NCBI RefSeq assembly: GCF_018704125.1
Contig: NZ_JAGTIS010000002.1
Coordinates: forward strand, 310,001-374,000
Reading direction: 5' to 3'
Length of the DNA stretch: 64,000 nt
Origin: Metapseudomonas boanensis
GTDB lineage: Bacteria; Pseudomonadota; Gammaproteobacteria; Pseudomonadales; Pseudomonadaceae
A program made the translations under genes and the position numbers. Numbering within the stretch: the stretch's first letter is position 1; every line of letters begins with the position of its first letter. Under the pieces are notes generated by a model. The model worked only from the letters and a program-made list of their open reading frames with translations. It made no database searches and had not been told where the DNA came from. This document shows positions 7,557 through 16,824 of this stretch, piece by piece.

Positions 7557-8732
7557 ATGCCCCAGCCCCTTTCCACCGACGTCCTCATCCTCGGCGGCGG
7601 CATCGCCGGCCTCTGGCTCAACGCGAGCCTCCGCCGCCAGGGCTTCGCCACCCTGCTGGTAGAGAACGCCAGCCTCGGCGGCGGCCAGAGCGTGAAATCC
7701 CAGGGCATCATCCACGGCGGCGCCAAGTACGCACTGCACGGCGCCCTCACCGGCGCCTCGGAAGCGATCGCCGATATGCCGCGCCGCTGGCGCGAAGCCC
7801 TCGCGGGCAACGGCGAACTGGACCTCACCGGCGTACGCCTGCTTTCCGATGCGCACTACCTATGGTCACCCGGCACCTTGGCCGGCAACCTCACCAGTTT
7901 CTTCGCCAGCAAGGCCGTGCGCGGCCGCGTCGACCAGGTCAAGGGCGATGCCCTGCCGCCGGCGCTGCAACACCCGAAATTCAAGGGCAAGGTCTACCGC
8001 CTCGCTGAACTGGTGCTGGACGTGCCCAGCCTGATTGCGCGGTTAGCGGACCTGGCCGGCGACGGACTGCTCGCTGCACGCGAGGTCGAGCCGCTGTTGG
8101 AAGAGGGCCTGTTGGCCGGCCTGCGCCTCGACGGCCGTGAAGTCCGCGCGCAGCGCATCGTGCTCAGCGCCGGCGCCGGCAACCAGGCCCTGCTGCATGC
8201 CCTGGGCCTGCAGCAACCCGCCATGCAGCGCCGCCCGCTGCATATGGTCATGGTCAAGGCACCGAGCCTGAAACCGCTCTACGCCCACTGCCTGGGCGGC
8301 GGGCCGAAACCACGCGTGACCGTGACCAGCCACCCCGCTGCCGATGGCCAGTGGGTCTGGTACCTCGGGGGCGACCTGGCCGAAGCTGACGGCGTAGCCC
8401 GCAACGAAACCGAGCAAATCGCCGCCGCCGAACAGGAGCTGCGCCAGTTGCTGCCGTGGATCGATCTGTCGGCCGCACAGTGGGCCACGCTGCGCGTCGA
8501 CCGCGCGGAGCCCGCACAGTCCGGCCTGGTTCGCCCGGACAACGCCTTCCTCAGCGAACATGGTCGCCTGCTGGTCGGCTGGCCGACCAAGCTGGCCCTG
8601 GCACCCGACTTCACCGACCGCGTGCTGGCCGCCCTCGCCCGCGACGGCGTGGCCCCCTCTTCACATGCGCCTTTACCCGCCCTGCCCCGCCCACCGCTGG
8701 CGCAGCCGGCCTGGGAGGAACTGCTCGGATGA
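7557..8732 (+). CDS. FAD-dependent oxidoreductase of the glycine/D-amino-acid oxidase (DAO) family
   Basis: The 391-residue protein opens with a dinucleotide-binding fold (DVLILGGGIAGLWLNASLRR) and a following acidic strand end (LLVE), as in DAO-family flavoproteins. GGQSVKSQGIIHGG resembles the flavin-contact loop of the family. It has no signal peptide, so it is cytoplasmic. Its last codons overlap the aldo/keto reductase start by four bases (ATGA), so the two are translationally coupled and probably act in one pathway. The PAO1 counterpart is PA4991, of unknown substrate. The acceptor could be an amino acid, a sarcosine-like compound or a hydroxy acid. Confidence 0.8.
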   Translation: MPQPLSTDVLILGGGIAGLWLNASLRRQGFATLLVENASLGGGQSVKSQGIIHGGAKYALHGALTGASEAIADMPRRWREALAGNGELDLTGVRLLSDAHYLWSPGTLAGNLTSFFASKAVRGRVDQVKGDALPPALQHPKFKGKVYRLAELVLDVPSLIARLADLAGDGLLAAREVEPLLEEGLLAGLRLDGREVRAQRIVLSAGAGNQALLHALGLQQPAMQRRPLHMVMVKAPSLKPLYAHCLGGGPKPRVTVTSHPAADGQWVWYLGGDLAEADGVARNETEQIAAAEQELRQLLPWIDLSAAQWATLRVDRAEPAQSGLVRPDNAFLSEHGRLLVGWPTKLALAPDFTDRVLAALARDGVAPSSHAPLPALPRPPLAQPAWEELLG

Positions 8733-9538
8733 CCAGCCTGCACCCCTTCCATCGCCCGCTCGGCAGTACCGGCCTGATGGTCTCGCCGCTGGGCCTAGGC
8801 ACCGTGAAGCTTGGCCGCGACCAAGGCGTGAAGTACCCCAATGGTTTCACCATTCCCGACGACACCGAGGCCCGCCAGCTATTGGCCATGGCCCGCGACT
8901 TGGGCATCAACCTGATCGACACCGCGCCGGCGTATGGGCGCAGCGAGGAGCGGCTCGGTCCGCTGCTGCGCGGCCAGCGTGAAGACTGGGTGATCGTCAG
9001 CAAAGTGGGCGAAGAGTTCGAAGCGGGCCAATCGCGCTTCGACTTCAGCCCCGAACACACCCGTTTCTCGGTGGAGCGCAGCCTCAAACGCTTGGAAACC
9101 GACTTCATCGACCTGATGCTGATCCACTCGGACGGCAACGACGTCGCCATCCTGCAGGAGAGCGGAGTCCTCGAGACCCTCGCCGAGCTGAAACAGGCCG
9201 GCAAGATCCGAGCTTTCGGGCTCTCGGGCAAGACCGTCGAAGGAGGCCTTCTGGCGCTGCAACAGGGCGATTGCGCCATGGTTACCTACAACCTCGCCGA
9301 ACAGGGCGAGAAGCCGGTGCTGGACTACGCGGCCCAGCATGGCAAGGGCATCCTGATCAAGAAGGCCCTGGCCAGCGGCCATGCCTGCTTGGGCGCCGGC
9401 GTCGACCCGGTGCGGGCCAGTTTCGAGCTGATCTTTGGTCACCCCGGGGTGACCAGCGCGATAATCGGGACCATCAATCCGCTGCATCTGTCCCATAATG
9501 TTGCGACGGCCGCCGCAGTGATCAGCAGCCTGAGCTAG
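8729..9538 (+). CDS. Aldo/keto reductase
   Basis: The 269-residue protein is an NADPH-dependent (beta/alpha)8-barrel oxidoreductase. Tetrad positions can be followed: aspartate and tyrosine in NLIDTAPAYGRSEERLG, lysine in VIVSKVG and histidine in LMLIHSDG. GHPGVTSAIIGTINPLHLSHN forms the cofactor end. The start is the ATG overlapping the upstream stop codon; the open frame extends further upstream only as a shadow of the FAD gene. It is slightly shorter than typical AKRs (about 300), as is common for the YghZ/YdjG-like bacterial group. The substrate is unknown. Confidence 0.85.
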   Translation: MTSLHPFHRPLGSTGLMVSPLGLGTVKLGRDQGVKYPNGFTIPDDTEARQLLAMARDLGINLIDTAPAYGRSEERLGPLLRGQREDWVIVSKVGEEFEAGQSRFDFSPEHTRFSVERSLKRLETDFIDLMLIHSDGNDVAILQESGVLETLAELKQAGKIRAFGLSGKTVEGGLLALQQGDCAMVTYNLAEQGEKPVLDYAAQHGKGILIKKALASGHACLGAGVDPVRASFELIFGHPGVTSAIIGTINPLHLSHNVATAAAVISSLS

Positions 9539-9579
9539 CGCCGCATTCGCGGCCGACCCCGACGCAAGAAGGAGCCGAC

Positions 9580-10485
9580 ATGCCGCGAATCCTTGACCGG
9601 AAAGACCCCAGCGCCTTCAAGACACTGCCTCTACATGTCGAGGCCAGCGCCGACGCCCTGAGCTACCAGAGCCTGGGGCGGCCGCTGAACTTCTCGCAGA
9701 TGCTGGAACGCCGCCGGCCAGTACAAGTGAACGACAGCCGGCGTTTTGCGGTGGAGTTGGCCAACCTGGGGGTTTCGGTGCGCCTCACCCTCGGCCTGCA
9801 GGGGCGCGATTATTGGCTGGTAGTGCGCCAGCGCCGCCAAGACCGCGGTGATACCGTCCTCAAGCTGATCTCCGGCTATGTGCCAGCCCACGAACTGAAC
9901 CTGCCGCTGCTCACCGCCATTCAGGAAGTGGCTGAAGAGTGCCTGATCGAAACGCCCGAAGGCTGGCTGGCCGGTCGCTTCGGCGACACCTGGCTGCCGA
10001 CGCCCTATCAGAAAACCCTGCATTATCGTCAGGCCAACCATTTCCGCCTGAGCCCGCTGTCAGGTGCCGCGCGGCCGGTACGAACCGGAAGCCTGACCCT
10101 GCTGGAGCGCCCCCAGGCCTATGTGCACCTGCCTACTGCGTCGCTGCAACTGGTCTACGACCTGCGCCTGGAGCTGCCTAGGGACAGCCGTCACGTGAGC
10201 CTCTTCCACGTCGACGAAACGCTGCAGGATGGCGAATTGGTGGCCTGCCTGCAGCGCCGCCGCCCGGACATCTACCTGCTGCCGCTGGCCCAGGGCAAAC
10301 CCACGGGCGAGTTGCTGACATTGCTCAAGGGCGAGCTGAAACCAGCAAGCACCCGCGGCGTCTGGCTGTCGGAAAGCTTCGCCGAAGCCGATGGCTGGCT
10401 GGTACGCGAAGAACGGGTGCGTTGGAAGGACTGGTTGGCAAACAACGGTGCTGCAAAAGCCTGCAGCAGCCGCAAAGCCTGCTGA
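9580..10485 (+). CDS. Conserved Pseudomonas protein with a Nudix-like motif, function unknown
   Basis: This 301-residue protein corresponds by position to PAO1 PA4993. A central segment (about residues 91-130) reads G-x5-E-x9-QEVAEECLI, close to the Nudix box G-x5-E-x7-REUxEExGU. The metal-binding EVAEE core is kept, while the arginine is replaced by glutamine and the spacing is two residues longer. It may therefore be a diverged Nudix hydrolase or a catalytically inactive relative. No signal peptide or membrane segment is visible. It starts after AGAAGGAG and lies 41 bases after the aldo/keto reductase in the same direction. The C-terminal tail ends in a cysteine-rich CSSRKAC. Confidence 0.6.
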   Translation: MPRILDRKDPSAFKTLPLHVEASADALSYQSLGRPLNFSQMLERRRPVQVNDSRRFAVELANLGVSVRLTLGLQGRDYWLVVRQRRQDRGDTVLKLISGYVPAHELNLPLLTAIQEVAEECLIETPEGWLAGRFGDTWLPTPYQKTLHYRQANHFRLSPLSGAARPVRTGSLTLLERPQAYVHLPTASLQLVYDLRLELPRDSRHVSLFHVDETLQDGELVACLQRRRPDIYLLPLAQGKPTGELLTLLKGELKPASTRGVWLSESFAEADGWLVREERVRWKDWLANNGAAKACSSRKAC

Positions 10486-10576
10486 GCCAGGCGAACAAGA
10501 TCCAGCGCCTTAGCCTGTAGTTCAATAGGGGAACCCGAACTGAAGTCCGGGCTACGATCAGGGCAGCGCCACCGGG

Positions 10577-11113
10577 CTACTTCAGCTCGCTGGAAGTCTT
10601 GCCGAGCAGCCGCCGCGCAACGATCAGCAGTTGAATCTGCTGGGTACCCTCGAAGACATCGAGGATCTTGGAATCACGGGCCCATATCCCCAGCAGCTCG
10701 TCCTCGCCGTACCCCAATGCCCCAGCCTTGGCTTTGGCGATGGAGGCCTCTTTCGAATTGGGCTGCTTGTTGTCGGCCATCCACGCAGCCTTCAGCGCCA
10801 GCAGCCGGGCCGCGTCCCATTCGGCCTCCAGGCGATGCCAGGTCGCCTCGGCATCACTCACGCCATACTGAGTCAGCCCCAGTTCATGGACGTGGTTGAG
10901 CCGTTACGCCGGAACGGTAGCCTGGGCGTCCACTTCATGAGCCGCCGGGCACAGCACGTCTTGGGCGAAGCCTTTGAGCATGCCGACGAGCATCTGCTGT
11001 TCATCGGAGAGCGTCAGCTCGAGCAGGTCGTCCGGGCTGCCCAGAAGTGGTGTTTTCACCGCGCGCCGGGCAGCCTGTCGGAAGCCGGCACGACTGCCGC
11101 TGTAGATGAGTTT
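10577..11113 (-). pseudogene. Acyl-CoA dehydrogenase relic with a large internal deletion
   Basis: Reading the minus strand, 10907-11113 encodes LIYSGSRAGFRQAARRAVK and then SDEQQMLVGMLKGFAQDVL, the N-terminal helical region of acyl-CoA dehydrogenases. A TAA at 10904-10906 interrupts it. The same frame then continues through LNHVHELGLTQYGVSDAEA to a typical C-terminus (DVFEGTQQIQLLIVARRLLG). The whole catalytic middle is missing, roughly two thirds of a 590-600-residue enzyme. PAO1 has two intact acyl-CoA dehydrogenase genes, PA4994 and PA4995, between the Nudix-like gene and hldE. An ORF of 94 codons starting with ATG inside the C-terminal part could be translated but would have no active site. 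Confidence 0.75.
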
Positions 11114-11332
11114 TCAGAAAGCCTTGCGCAACTTCGGGTGATCCGGCCAATGGGCCTGGGCCACGAGACTCAGAACGGCCAGGGCGCGGCCCTGCGGGGA
11201 GGAGGCCCTGGTGTCTCATTCCCTGCAACTGACGATGTCAGGAGAATGCGCGCAGGGATTGTCGGCGACTATGACCGCCTTGCCTCTGGCAATTGGCAGG
11301 TCAGCCAGATCCAGCCTGGCTCTGGCCACAAA

Positions 11333-11371
11333 CGACAACGCCCTGCGGATTCAAACCGCAAGGCGTTGTCG
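11333..11371 (-). terminator. Terminator hairpin downstream of the extra carbamoyltransferase
   Basis: A 16-bp stem with one mismatch (11333-11348 and 11356-11371, seven-base loop) lies 24 bases after the minus-strand carbamoyltransferase stop. The run following it on the minus strand is TTTGT, so termination is probable but not a textbook U-tract. Confidence 0.6.
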
Positions 11372-11395
11372 TCAGTGGCGTTCGCGGCTGGCGTG

Positions 11396-13144
11396 TCAGC
11401 TGGACGGTGCCGAGCGATCCGAGCCGTGTGCAGCGCCTGGGAATACCAGGCCGCCATCGCAGACCAGGAAGTCGATCCGGTTGTCGGCAAGGGCCTGCAG
11501 GGCCTCTTCCGGCGTATTGATGATCGGCTCTTCGTGGGCGTTGAAGCTGGTATTCACCAAGGTTGGCAGTCCGGTCTTCACCTTGAACGCCTGCAGGATG
11601 TCGTAGTACAGCGGATTGCTCGCGCGCTCGATGATCTGCGGTCTCGCGGTGCCATCGACATGCACCACCGCCGGAATCTTGTCTGCCCACTCGGGATTGA
11701 CCTTGGTGGTGATCGTCATGAACCGGCAGGCGTATCGATTCCGCTGGTTGATGTCGTACACGCGCTCGGCATCGACATCCAGGACATAAGGTGCAAAAGG
11801 CATGAACTCAGTGCGCTGCAAACGCTTGTTGATGCTGTCGTTGACTTCACGCTGCGCCGGGCTCGCCAGGATAGTCCGCGCGCCAAGGGCACGTGGGCCC
11901 ATCTCCATGGCGCCATAGAAGATCGCTCCCACCCAGTTATCAGCAAGTAGCTGGGCGGTTTTCTCGACATAGCCGGACTCGCGTTCGACCCGGAAGCCGA
12001 GCCGTTCGCCAGCGCTGAGCAAGTCCTCACCGGTGTAGGGCCATCCAAAATACAGGTGATCCAGGCGATCACGCGTCAAATTGGCGAGCCCACGCGTCGC
12101 CACCCAGTAGTCGACACAAGCACCGACTGGCAGCCCTTCATCGCCCATTGCCGGGAAAATGAAGACTTCTTCGATCTCCGGCAATGCCGCAACCAGCTGA
12201 TTCAGGCGCACATTGGAAAATACGCCGCCACTCATGGCGATGTACTTGGCCGGGTTCTTCTTCAGCAGTGCCTGCAACCAGCGCAACACCACCCGTTCGG
12301 TACCCACCTGGATGGATGCGGCGATGTCTTCGTTGGAAAGGCCCCGGAACATTTCGCCAAGCGCTGCATGCAGGGCCTTGTTGTCCGCCAACTCGGTGTA
12401 GATTCGGCCGTCGTCATCGATCGGGAACAGCGCAACGATCTGATCGGCCACCTTCGGCTGACCGAAGGCCGCAAGACCGGTCAACTTGCCTTCATGGCGG
12501 TTTGGTTTGAAACCACAGGCAGCGGTCGCATAGGCGTAGGCCAGCCCAATGGAGGCGCCTTCGTTCTGTGGCTGGTCGAGCAGCGTTTCTTCGCCGCCCC
12601 AGATCAGTTTCAGTTGCTGATCGGCAAGCAGGTACGCTGAGTATTGCGCGGCATCGCCACCGCCATCACAGCTCACCAGGAGGGTATCGCCAGACCAGTC
12701 GCAATAGCGCAGTGACGACATCACATGCGCACGATGGTGGTTGGCGAAGTGCATGGCGACATCGGCCCGCAGGCCCATGTGTTGGCGCAACTTGGGAAGG
12801 TCGAGGAACGTTTCTGCATCCAGGTTCCTGGTACGCATCATCAGCGACCCCAGCGAGCGATCACGCTGCTGGTTGAGCATCTTCCGACGAACATCTCTGA
12901 ACGGGAGTGCGCCGGTCTTGAAACAGGACACAGGGAACTTCATCCGCGTAAACGCGATCACATCAATCTGGGAACGGGAGATACCGGCAATCCGCAGCAC
13001 TTCATCCACTGATTGCAGATCGAAGAAACCGCCATCATTCTTGACCCGATTCAGACGCTCCTCTTTGCAGAATGCCAGGAGCTTGTCGTCCGCAAATAGG
13101 CACGCACCCGCATCATGCCCCGTATGAATCCCCATGATGTACAT
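11396..13144 (-). CDS. NodU-type carbamoyltransferase, extra copy
   Basis: The 582-residue protein belongs to the NodU/CmcH/TobZ family, which transfers a carbamoyl group from carbamoyl phosphate, through carbamoyl-AMP, to a sugar or antibiotic hydroxyl. The N-terminal metal site HHRAH, the CDGGGD loop, the MSGGVFSNVRLNQ segment and the YGAMEMGPRALGARTIL signature of the C-terminal half are all present. It is a distant paralogue of the carbamoyltransferase 6.8 kb downstream. It sits where PAO1 has acyl-CoA dehydrogenase genes, beside a relic of one, with AT-rich flanking DNA, which suggests transfer. It starts with ATG after AAAGG; a second ATG three codons on is possible. The target may be an LPS or other surface sugar; that is inference from location. 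Confidence 0.85.
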   Translation of the reverse strand: MYIMGIHTGHDAGACLFADDKLLAFCKEERLNRVKNDGGFFDLQSVDEVLRIAGISRSQIDVIAFTRMKFPVSCFKTGALPFRDVRRKMLNQQRDRSLGSLMMRTRNLDAETFLDLPKLRQHMGLRADVAMHFANHHRAHVMSSLRYCDWSGDTLLVSCDGGGDAAQYSAYLLADQQLKLIWGGEETLLDQPQNEGASIGLAYAYATAACGFKPNRHEGKLTGLAAFGQPKVADQIVALFPIDDDGRIYTELADNKALHAALGEMFRGLSNEDIAASIQVGTERVVLRWLQALLKKNPAKYIAMSGGVFSNVRLNQLVAALPEIEEVFIFPAMGDEGLPVGACVDYWVATRGLANLTRDRLDHLYFGWPYTGEDLLSAGERLGFRVERESGYVEKTAQLLADNWVGAIFYGAMEMGPRALGARTILASPAQREVNDSINKRLQRTEFMPFAPYVLDVDAERVYDINQRNRYACRFMTITTKVNPEWADKIPAVVHVDGTARPQIIERASNPLYYDILQAFKVKTGLPTLVNTSFNAHEEPIINTPEEALQALADNRIDFLVCDGGLVFPGAAHGSDRSAPSS

Positions 13145-13295
13145 AATTCAAAGTTACCTTTTATTGATCAACGACTGTCGATTGAAATAGTGAATTACAG
13201 ATCGGCAGTCTTATCTTTGTGTCCACTTCATGGCGGCACGGATCAGCTACGCCCATGACAGCCCGCGCGTTCAAAAAAGAGCTCCCCAAGAGCCC

Positions 13296-14720
13296 TCAGG
13301 AACGATCGCGAATCCTGTTGACGATTGCGGTGGTCGAACTGTTCTCCACCAGTCCGAGCACCCTGACCTCACCGCCATAAGCCCGGACGATATCGGCGCC
13401 AACCACCTGATCGATGCCGTAGTCGCCACCTTTGACCAGTACGTCCGGCTTGATCTGGGCCAGCAACCGCTCGGGGGTGTCCTCGGTAAAGCTGACCACC
13501 CAATCCACTGCGCCAAGGCCAGCCAGCACGGCCATGCGTCGCTCCACGCTGTTGATGGGCCGGCCCGGCCCCTTGAGGCGGCTGACCGACGCATCGTCAT
13601 TGACCGCCAGCACCAGGCGGTCGCCTTGAGCCCGAGCCTGTTCCAGGTAGGTCACATGACCCGCATGAAGAATGTCGAAACAGCCATTGGTGAAAACGAT
13701 CTTCTCGCCGTGGGCCCGGGCATCCTCTATCGCGACCAGCAGCTGTTCCAGGCCAAGAACGCCGCGCTCCGAGCCTTGCTCGCGCTGTACCGCGCGACGC
13801 AATTCGGGAGCGCTGATGGCCGCAGTACCCAGCTTGCCGACCACGATGCCAGCAGCCAGGTTGGCCAGGGCCACGGCCTGCGGCAGGTCTTCACCGGCAG
13901 CCAAGGCAGCCGCCAGGGTAGAAATCACGGTATCACCGGCGCCAGTGACGTCGAACACCTCGCGGGCGCGGGCCGGCAGGTGCAGTGCCTGATGACCAGG
14001 GCGTAGCAGAGTCATGCCATGCTCGCCACGGGTCACCAGCAGCGCGCCCAACTCAAGTTCCTGCATCAGCGCGGCGCCCTTGGCCACCAGGTCGGCCTCG
14101 TCTGCGCAGTTGCCGACAATGGCTTCGAACTCGCTGAGGTTGGGGGTGATCAGGCTGGCGCCCCGGTAGATGCCGAAGTCCTTGCCCTTGGGGTCGGCCA
14201 ACACCGGGACACCCGCGCGACGAGCGGCCTGGATCAGCACCTGATGGTTCTTCAGCGCGCCCTTGCCGTAATCGGACAGCACCAGCACCTTGGCCGTGGA
14301 GAGCAGACGCTCGACATCGGACGCCACCGCCTCGGCATCAGTGTCGAAGGCTTGCTCGAAGTCCATTCGCAACAGTTGCTGATGGCGGCTCAAGACCCGC
14401 AGCTTGACGATGGTCGGCTGCTGCGCGAGACGCTGAAAATGCACGGCCACGCCCGCGGCCTGCAAGCTGTCGGTCAGGCTATCGGCAGCCTCGTCGGTAC
14501 CGGTGATACCGATCAGCGTGGCGGGTGCGCCAAGGGCTGCGATGTTCAGGGCAACGTTGGCCGCCCCGCCTGGGCGGTCCTCGATCTGATCGACCTTGAC
14601 CACCGGGACCGGCGCTTCGGGCGAAATACGCGACGTGCCACCATGCCAGTAACGGTCGAGCATGACGTCGCCCACCACCAGAACGGGGGCCTGATCGAAA
14701 CGGGGCATGGACAGCTTCAT
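13296..14720 (-). CDS. hldE: Bifunctional heptose 7-phosphate kinase/heptose 1-phosphate adenylyltransferase HldE
   Basis: This 474-residue cytoplasmic enzyme makes ADP-D-glycero-manno-heptose for the LPS inner core. The N-terminal ribokinase-like kinase (about 1-320) has GGAANVALNIAALG and the anion-hole motif DVTGAGDTV. The C-terminal nucleotidyltransferase (about 345-474) begins FTNGCFDILHAGHVTYL with the HxGH motif. I chose the ATG preceded by GGAGACACC, giving MKLSMPRFDQ and the length I recall for P. aeruginosa RfaE; an ATG six codons upstream has no better ribosome site. It is followed upstream by msbA on the same strand, as in PAO1. Confidence 0.96.
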   Translation of the reverse strand: MKLSMPRFDQAPVLVVGDVMLDRYWHGGTSRISPEAPVPVVKVDQIEDRPGGAANVALNIAALGAPATLIGITGTDEAADSLTDSLQAAGVAVHFQRLAQQPTIVKLRVLSRHQQLLRMDFEQAFDTDAEAVASDVERLLSTAKVLVLSDYGKGALKNHQVLIQAARRAGVPVLADPKGKDFGIYRGASLITPNLSEFEAIVGNCADEADLVAKGAALMQELELGALLVTRGEHGMTLLRPGHQALHLPARAREVFDVTGAGDTVISTLAAALAAGEDLPQAVALANLAAGIVVGKLGTAAISAPELRRAVQREQGSERGVLGLEQLLVAIEDARAHGEKIVFTNGCFDILHAGHVTYLEQARAQGDRLVLAVNDDASVSRLKGPGRPINSVERRMAVLAGLGAVDWVVSFTEDTPERLLAQIKPDVLVKGGDYGIDQVVGADIVRAYGGEVRVLGLVENSSTTAIVNRIRDRS

Positions 14721-14866
14721 GGTGTCTCCGAGCGTCAAAAACGGCGCGGATCATAACATAGCAGCTCTACAGCCCAGAGTTCCCGAATCAGCTGGCAGAC
14801 GGGTAGGAAGCGCTCGGAGCCCCCTGCCACACGGCATGTCCGCCCCTGGAGGCAATTTGCCGCCGA

Positions 14867-16675
14867 TCATTTCGCTTCGGCAACACCTTCCTCAGCGAAC
14901 TGATTGGCATGCAGGCGCGCGTAGTAACCATTCTGCGCCAGCAGCTCGGCATGGGTACCGCGCTCGACGATCCGCCCCTGATCCATGACCAGGATCAGGT
15001 GGGCTTTCTCGATCGTGCTCAAGCGGTGGGCGATCACCAACGTGGTGCGCCCGCTCATGACCCGGTCCAGGGCCGCCTGGATATGCCGCTCGGACTCTGT
15101 GTCCAACGCCGAAGTCGCCTCGTCCAGCACCAGCACCGGGGCGTTCTTCAGCAAGGCACGGGCAATTGCCAGGCGCTGGCGCTGGCCGCCAGAGAGCAAC
15201 ACGCCGTTTTCACCGACTTCGGTATCGAAGCCCTGCGGCAGCTTGTCGACGAACTCCCGGGCGTACGCCGCCTCGGCCGCGCGTTCGATCTCCTCGCGCG
15301 GCGTACCGGCCAGGTCACCGTAAGCGATGTTGTTCGCCACCGAATCGTTGAACAGGGTCACCTGCTGGGTCACCAGCGCAATATGCCGGCGCAGGTTGCG
15401 CAAGCGATACTGCTCGACATCCACGCCATCCAGCAGGATCTGTCCTTGATTGTGGTGGTAGAAACGCGGAATCAGATTGGCCAGGGTCGACTTGCCGCTG
15501 CCGGAGCGACCGACCAACGCCACCATCTGTCCAGGCTCGGCGGTAAAGCTGATGCCCTGCAATACGGGTTTGTCCGTGCCGGGGTACTGGAAGCTCAGGT
15601 CACGCACGTCGAGACGGCCACTGGTGCGCTCGCGCTCGACGGTGCCCTCGTCCAGTTCGGGTGTTTCGTCCAACTGCTCAAAGATGCTTTCGGCACCCGC
15701 GACGCCTTTCTGCACCGTGGAGCTGACTTCTGAAAGCTGCCGGATGGGCTTGGGCAATAGGCCCGCGATGGTGATGTAGGCCACCAGGTCCCCCGCCGAA
15801 GCATCGCCGCGCAGCAGCAGCACCAGGAACATCAACACCGCCATGGCGGAGAAGATCACCAGTTGCAGCATCGGCGTGTAGATGGCGGACGTCTTGGTCA
15901 TGCGCAGCTGTTTCTTTGTATTACCCTCACTGGCGTTGAGGAAACGCGCCTGCTCGTAGGGCTCGCCACCGAAGCTGCGCACCACGCGATAACCCTGGAT
16001 GGTCTCGGACGCCACGTGGGTCACGTCTCCCATGGCAACCTGGATCTTCTTGCTCTGCTTGCGGAACTTGCGACTGGCGCTGCTGACCATCAGTGCCACC
16101 AGCGGCAGGATTGCCAGCATGACCAGCGTCAGCTTCCAGTTCATCCACAGCAGCGTGGCGAACAGGAAGATCACGGTCATGCCCTCGCGGATCACCACCT
16201 TGATCGCATCGGTCGCCGCACCTGTGACCATGGTGACGTTGAAGGTGATCCGGGAAATCAGGTGGCCCGAGTTATGGCTGTCGAAGTAGCGGTTGGGCAG
16301 CACCAGCAGGTTGTTGAACAGGGCCACCCGCAGATCGTGCACCAGGCCAAGGGAGACCCTGGCCAGGAAATAGTTGCCCAGAAAGGACCCGAGACCCTGC
16401 CAGGCGGCAATCAGCACAATCAGCAGTGGCACGGCCTGCAGAAGCTTCAGGTCCCCGACATAGGGCACGTTGGGAAACAGCACGGCATCGGGGTTGGTCA
16501 GCCCGTCGACGAAGTACTTGAGCATCCCGCCCAGCATCGGCTGCGTGGAGGCGAAGATGATGAAGCCGATGATGCTGATGAAGAACAGGCCGATGTAGGG
16601 CCTTACGTAGCCCAGCAGTCGCAGGTAGATCTTGAGACTCGAGGCCCCGGAGGCGCTGAGGGGGTGATCGGACAT
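14867..16675 (-). CDS. msbA: Lipid A export ABC transporter MsbA
   Basis: This 602-residue half-transporter works as a homodimer in the inner membrane, flipping core-lipid A to the periplasmic leaflet. Six transmembrane helices occupy about residues 20-320. The ATPase domain carries Walker A GRSGSGKSTL, the ABC signature LSGGQRQRLAIARAL, Walker B VLVLDEATSALD and the switch VIAHRLST. It lies 146 bases upstream of hldE on the same strand and is divergent from the small kinase-like gene. The length agrees with P. aeruginosa MsbA (603). Confidence 0.95.
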   Translation of the reverse strand: MSDHPLSASGASSLKIYLRLLGYVRPYIGLFFISIIGFIIFASTQPMLGGMLKYFVDGLTNPDAVLFPNVPYVGDLKLLQAVPLLIVLIAAWQGLGSFLGNYFLARVSLGLVHDLRVALFNNLLVLPNRYFDSHNSGHLISRITFNVTMVTGAATDAIKVVIREGMTVIFLFATLLWMNWKLTLVMLAILPLVALMVSSASRKFRKQSKKIQVAMGDVTHVASETIQGYRVVRSFGGEPYEQARFLNASEGNTKKQLRMTKTSAIYTPMLQLVIFSAMAVLMFLVLLLRGDASAGDLVAYITIAGLLPKPIRQLSEVSSTVQKGVAGAESIFEQLDETPELDEGTVERERTSGRLDVRDLSFQYPGTDKPVLQGISFTAEPGQMVALVGRSGSGKSTLANLIPRFYHHNQGQILLDGVDVEQYRLRNLRRHIALVTQQVTLFNDSVANNIAYGDLAGTPREEIERAAEAAYAREFVDKLPQGFDTEVGENGVLLSGGQRQRLAIARALLKNAPVLVLDEATSALDTESERHIQAALDRVMSGRTTLVIAHRLSTIEKAHLILVMDQGRIVERGTHAELLAQNGYYARLHANQFAEEGVAEAK

Positions 16676-16824
16676 GAGCTCACACGTCGACGTTGCCGAA
16701 AAAGGCCGAAAAGCTTACCACAGCGGTGGCTGCCCCTAAGCCGAGGATCAATTAAGATGCCGCCTGGCCGGTGGCTCCCCGTCACCGATCCCCGCGCACA
16801 GGCGCGATGTGAAGAGTCTGATTG

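Noticed and set aside
10631-11950. 439-codon plus-strand frame across the relic and carbamoyltransferase
   Set aside because: It runs antisense to both and has no recognisable domain.
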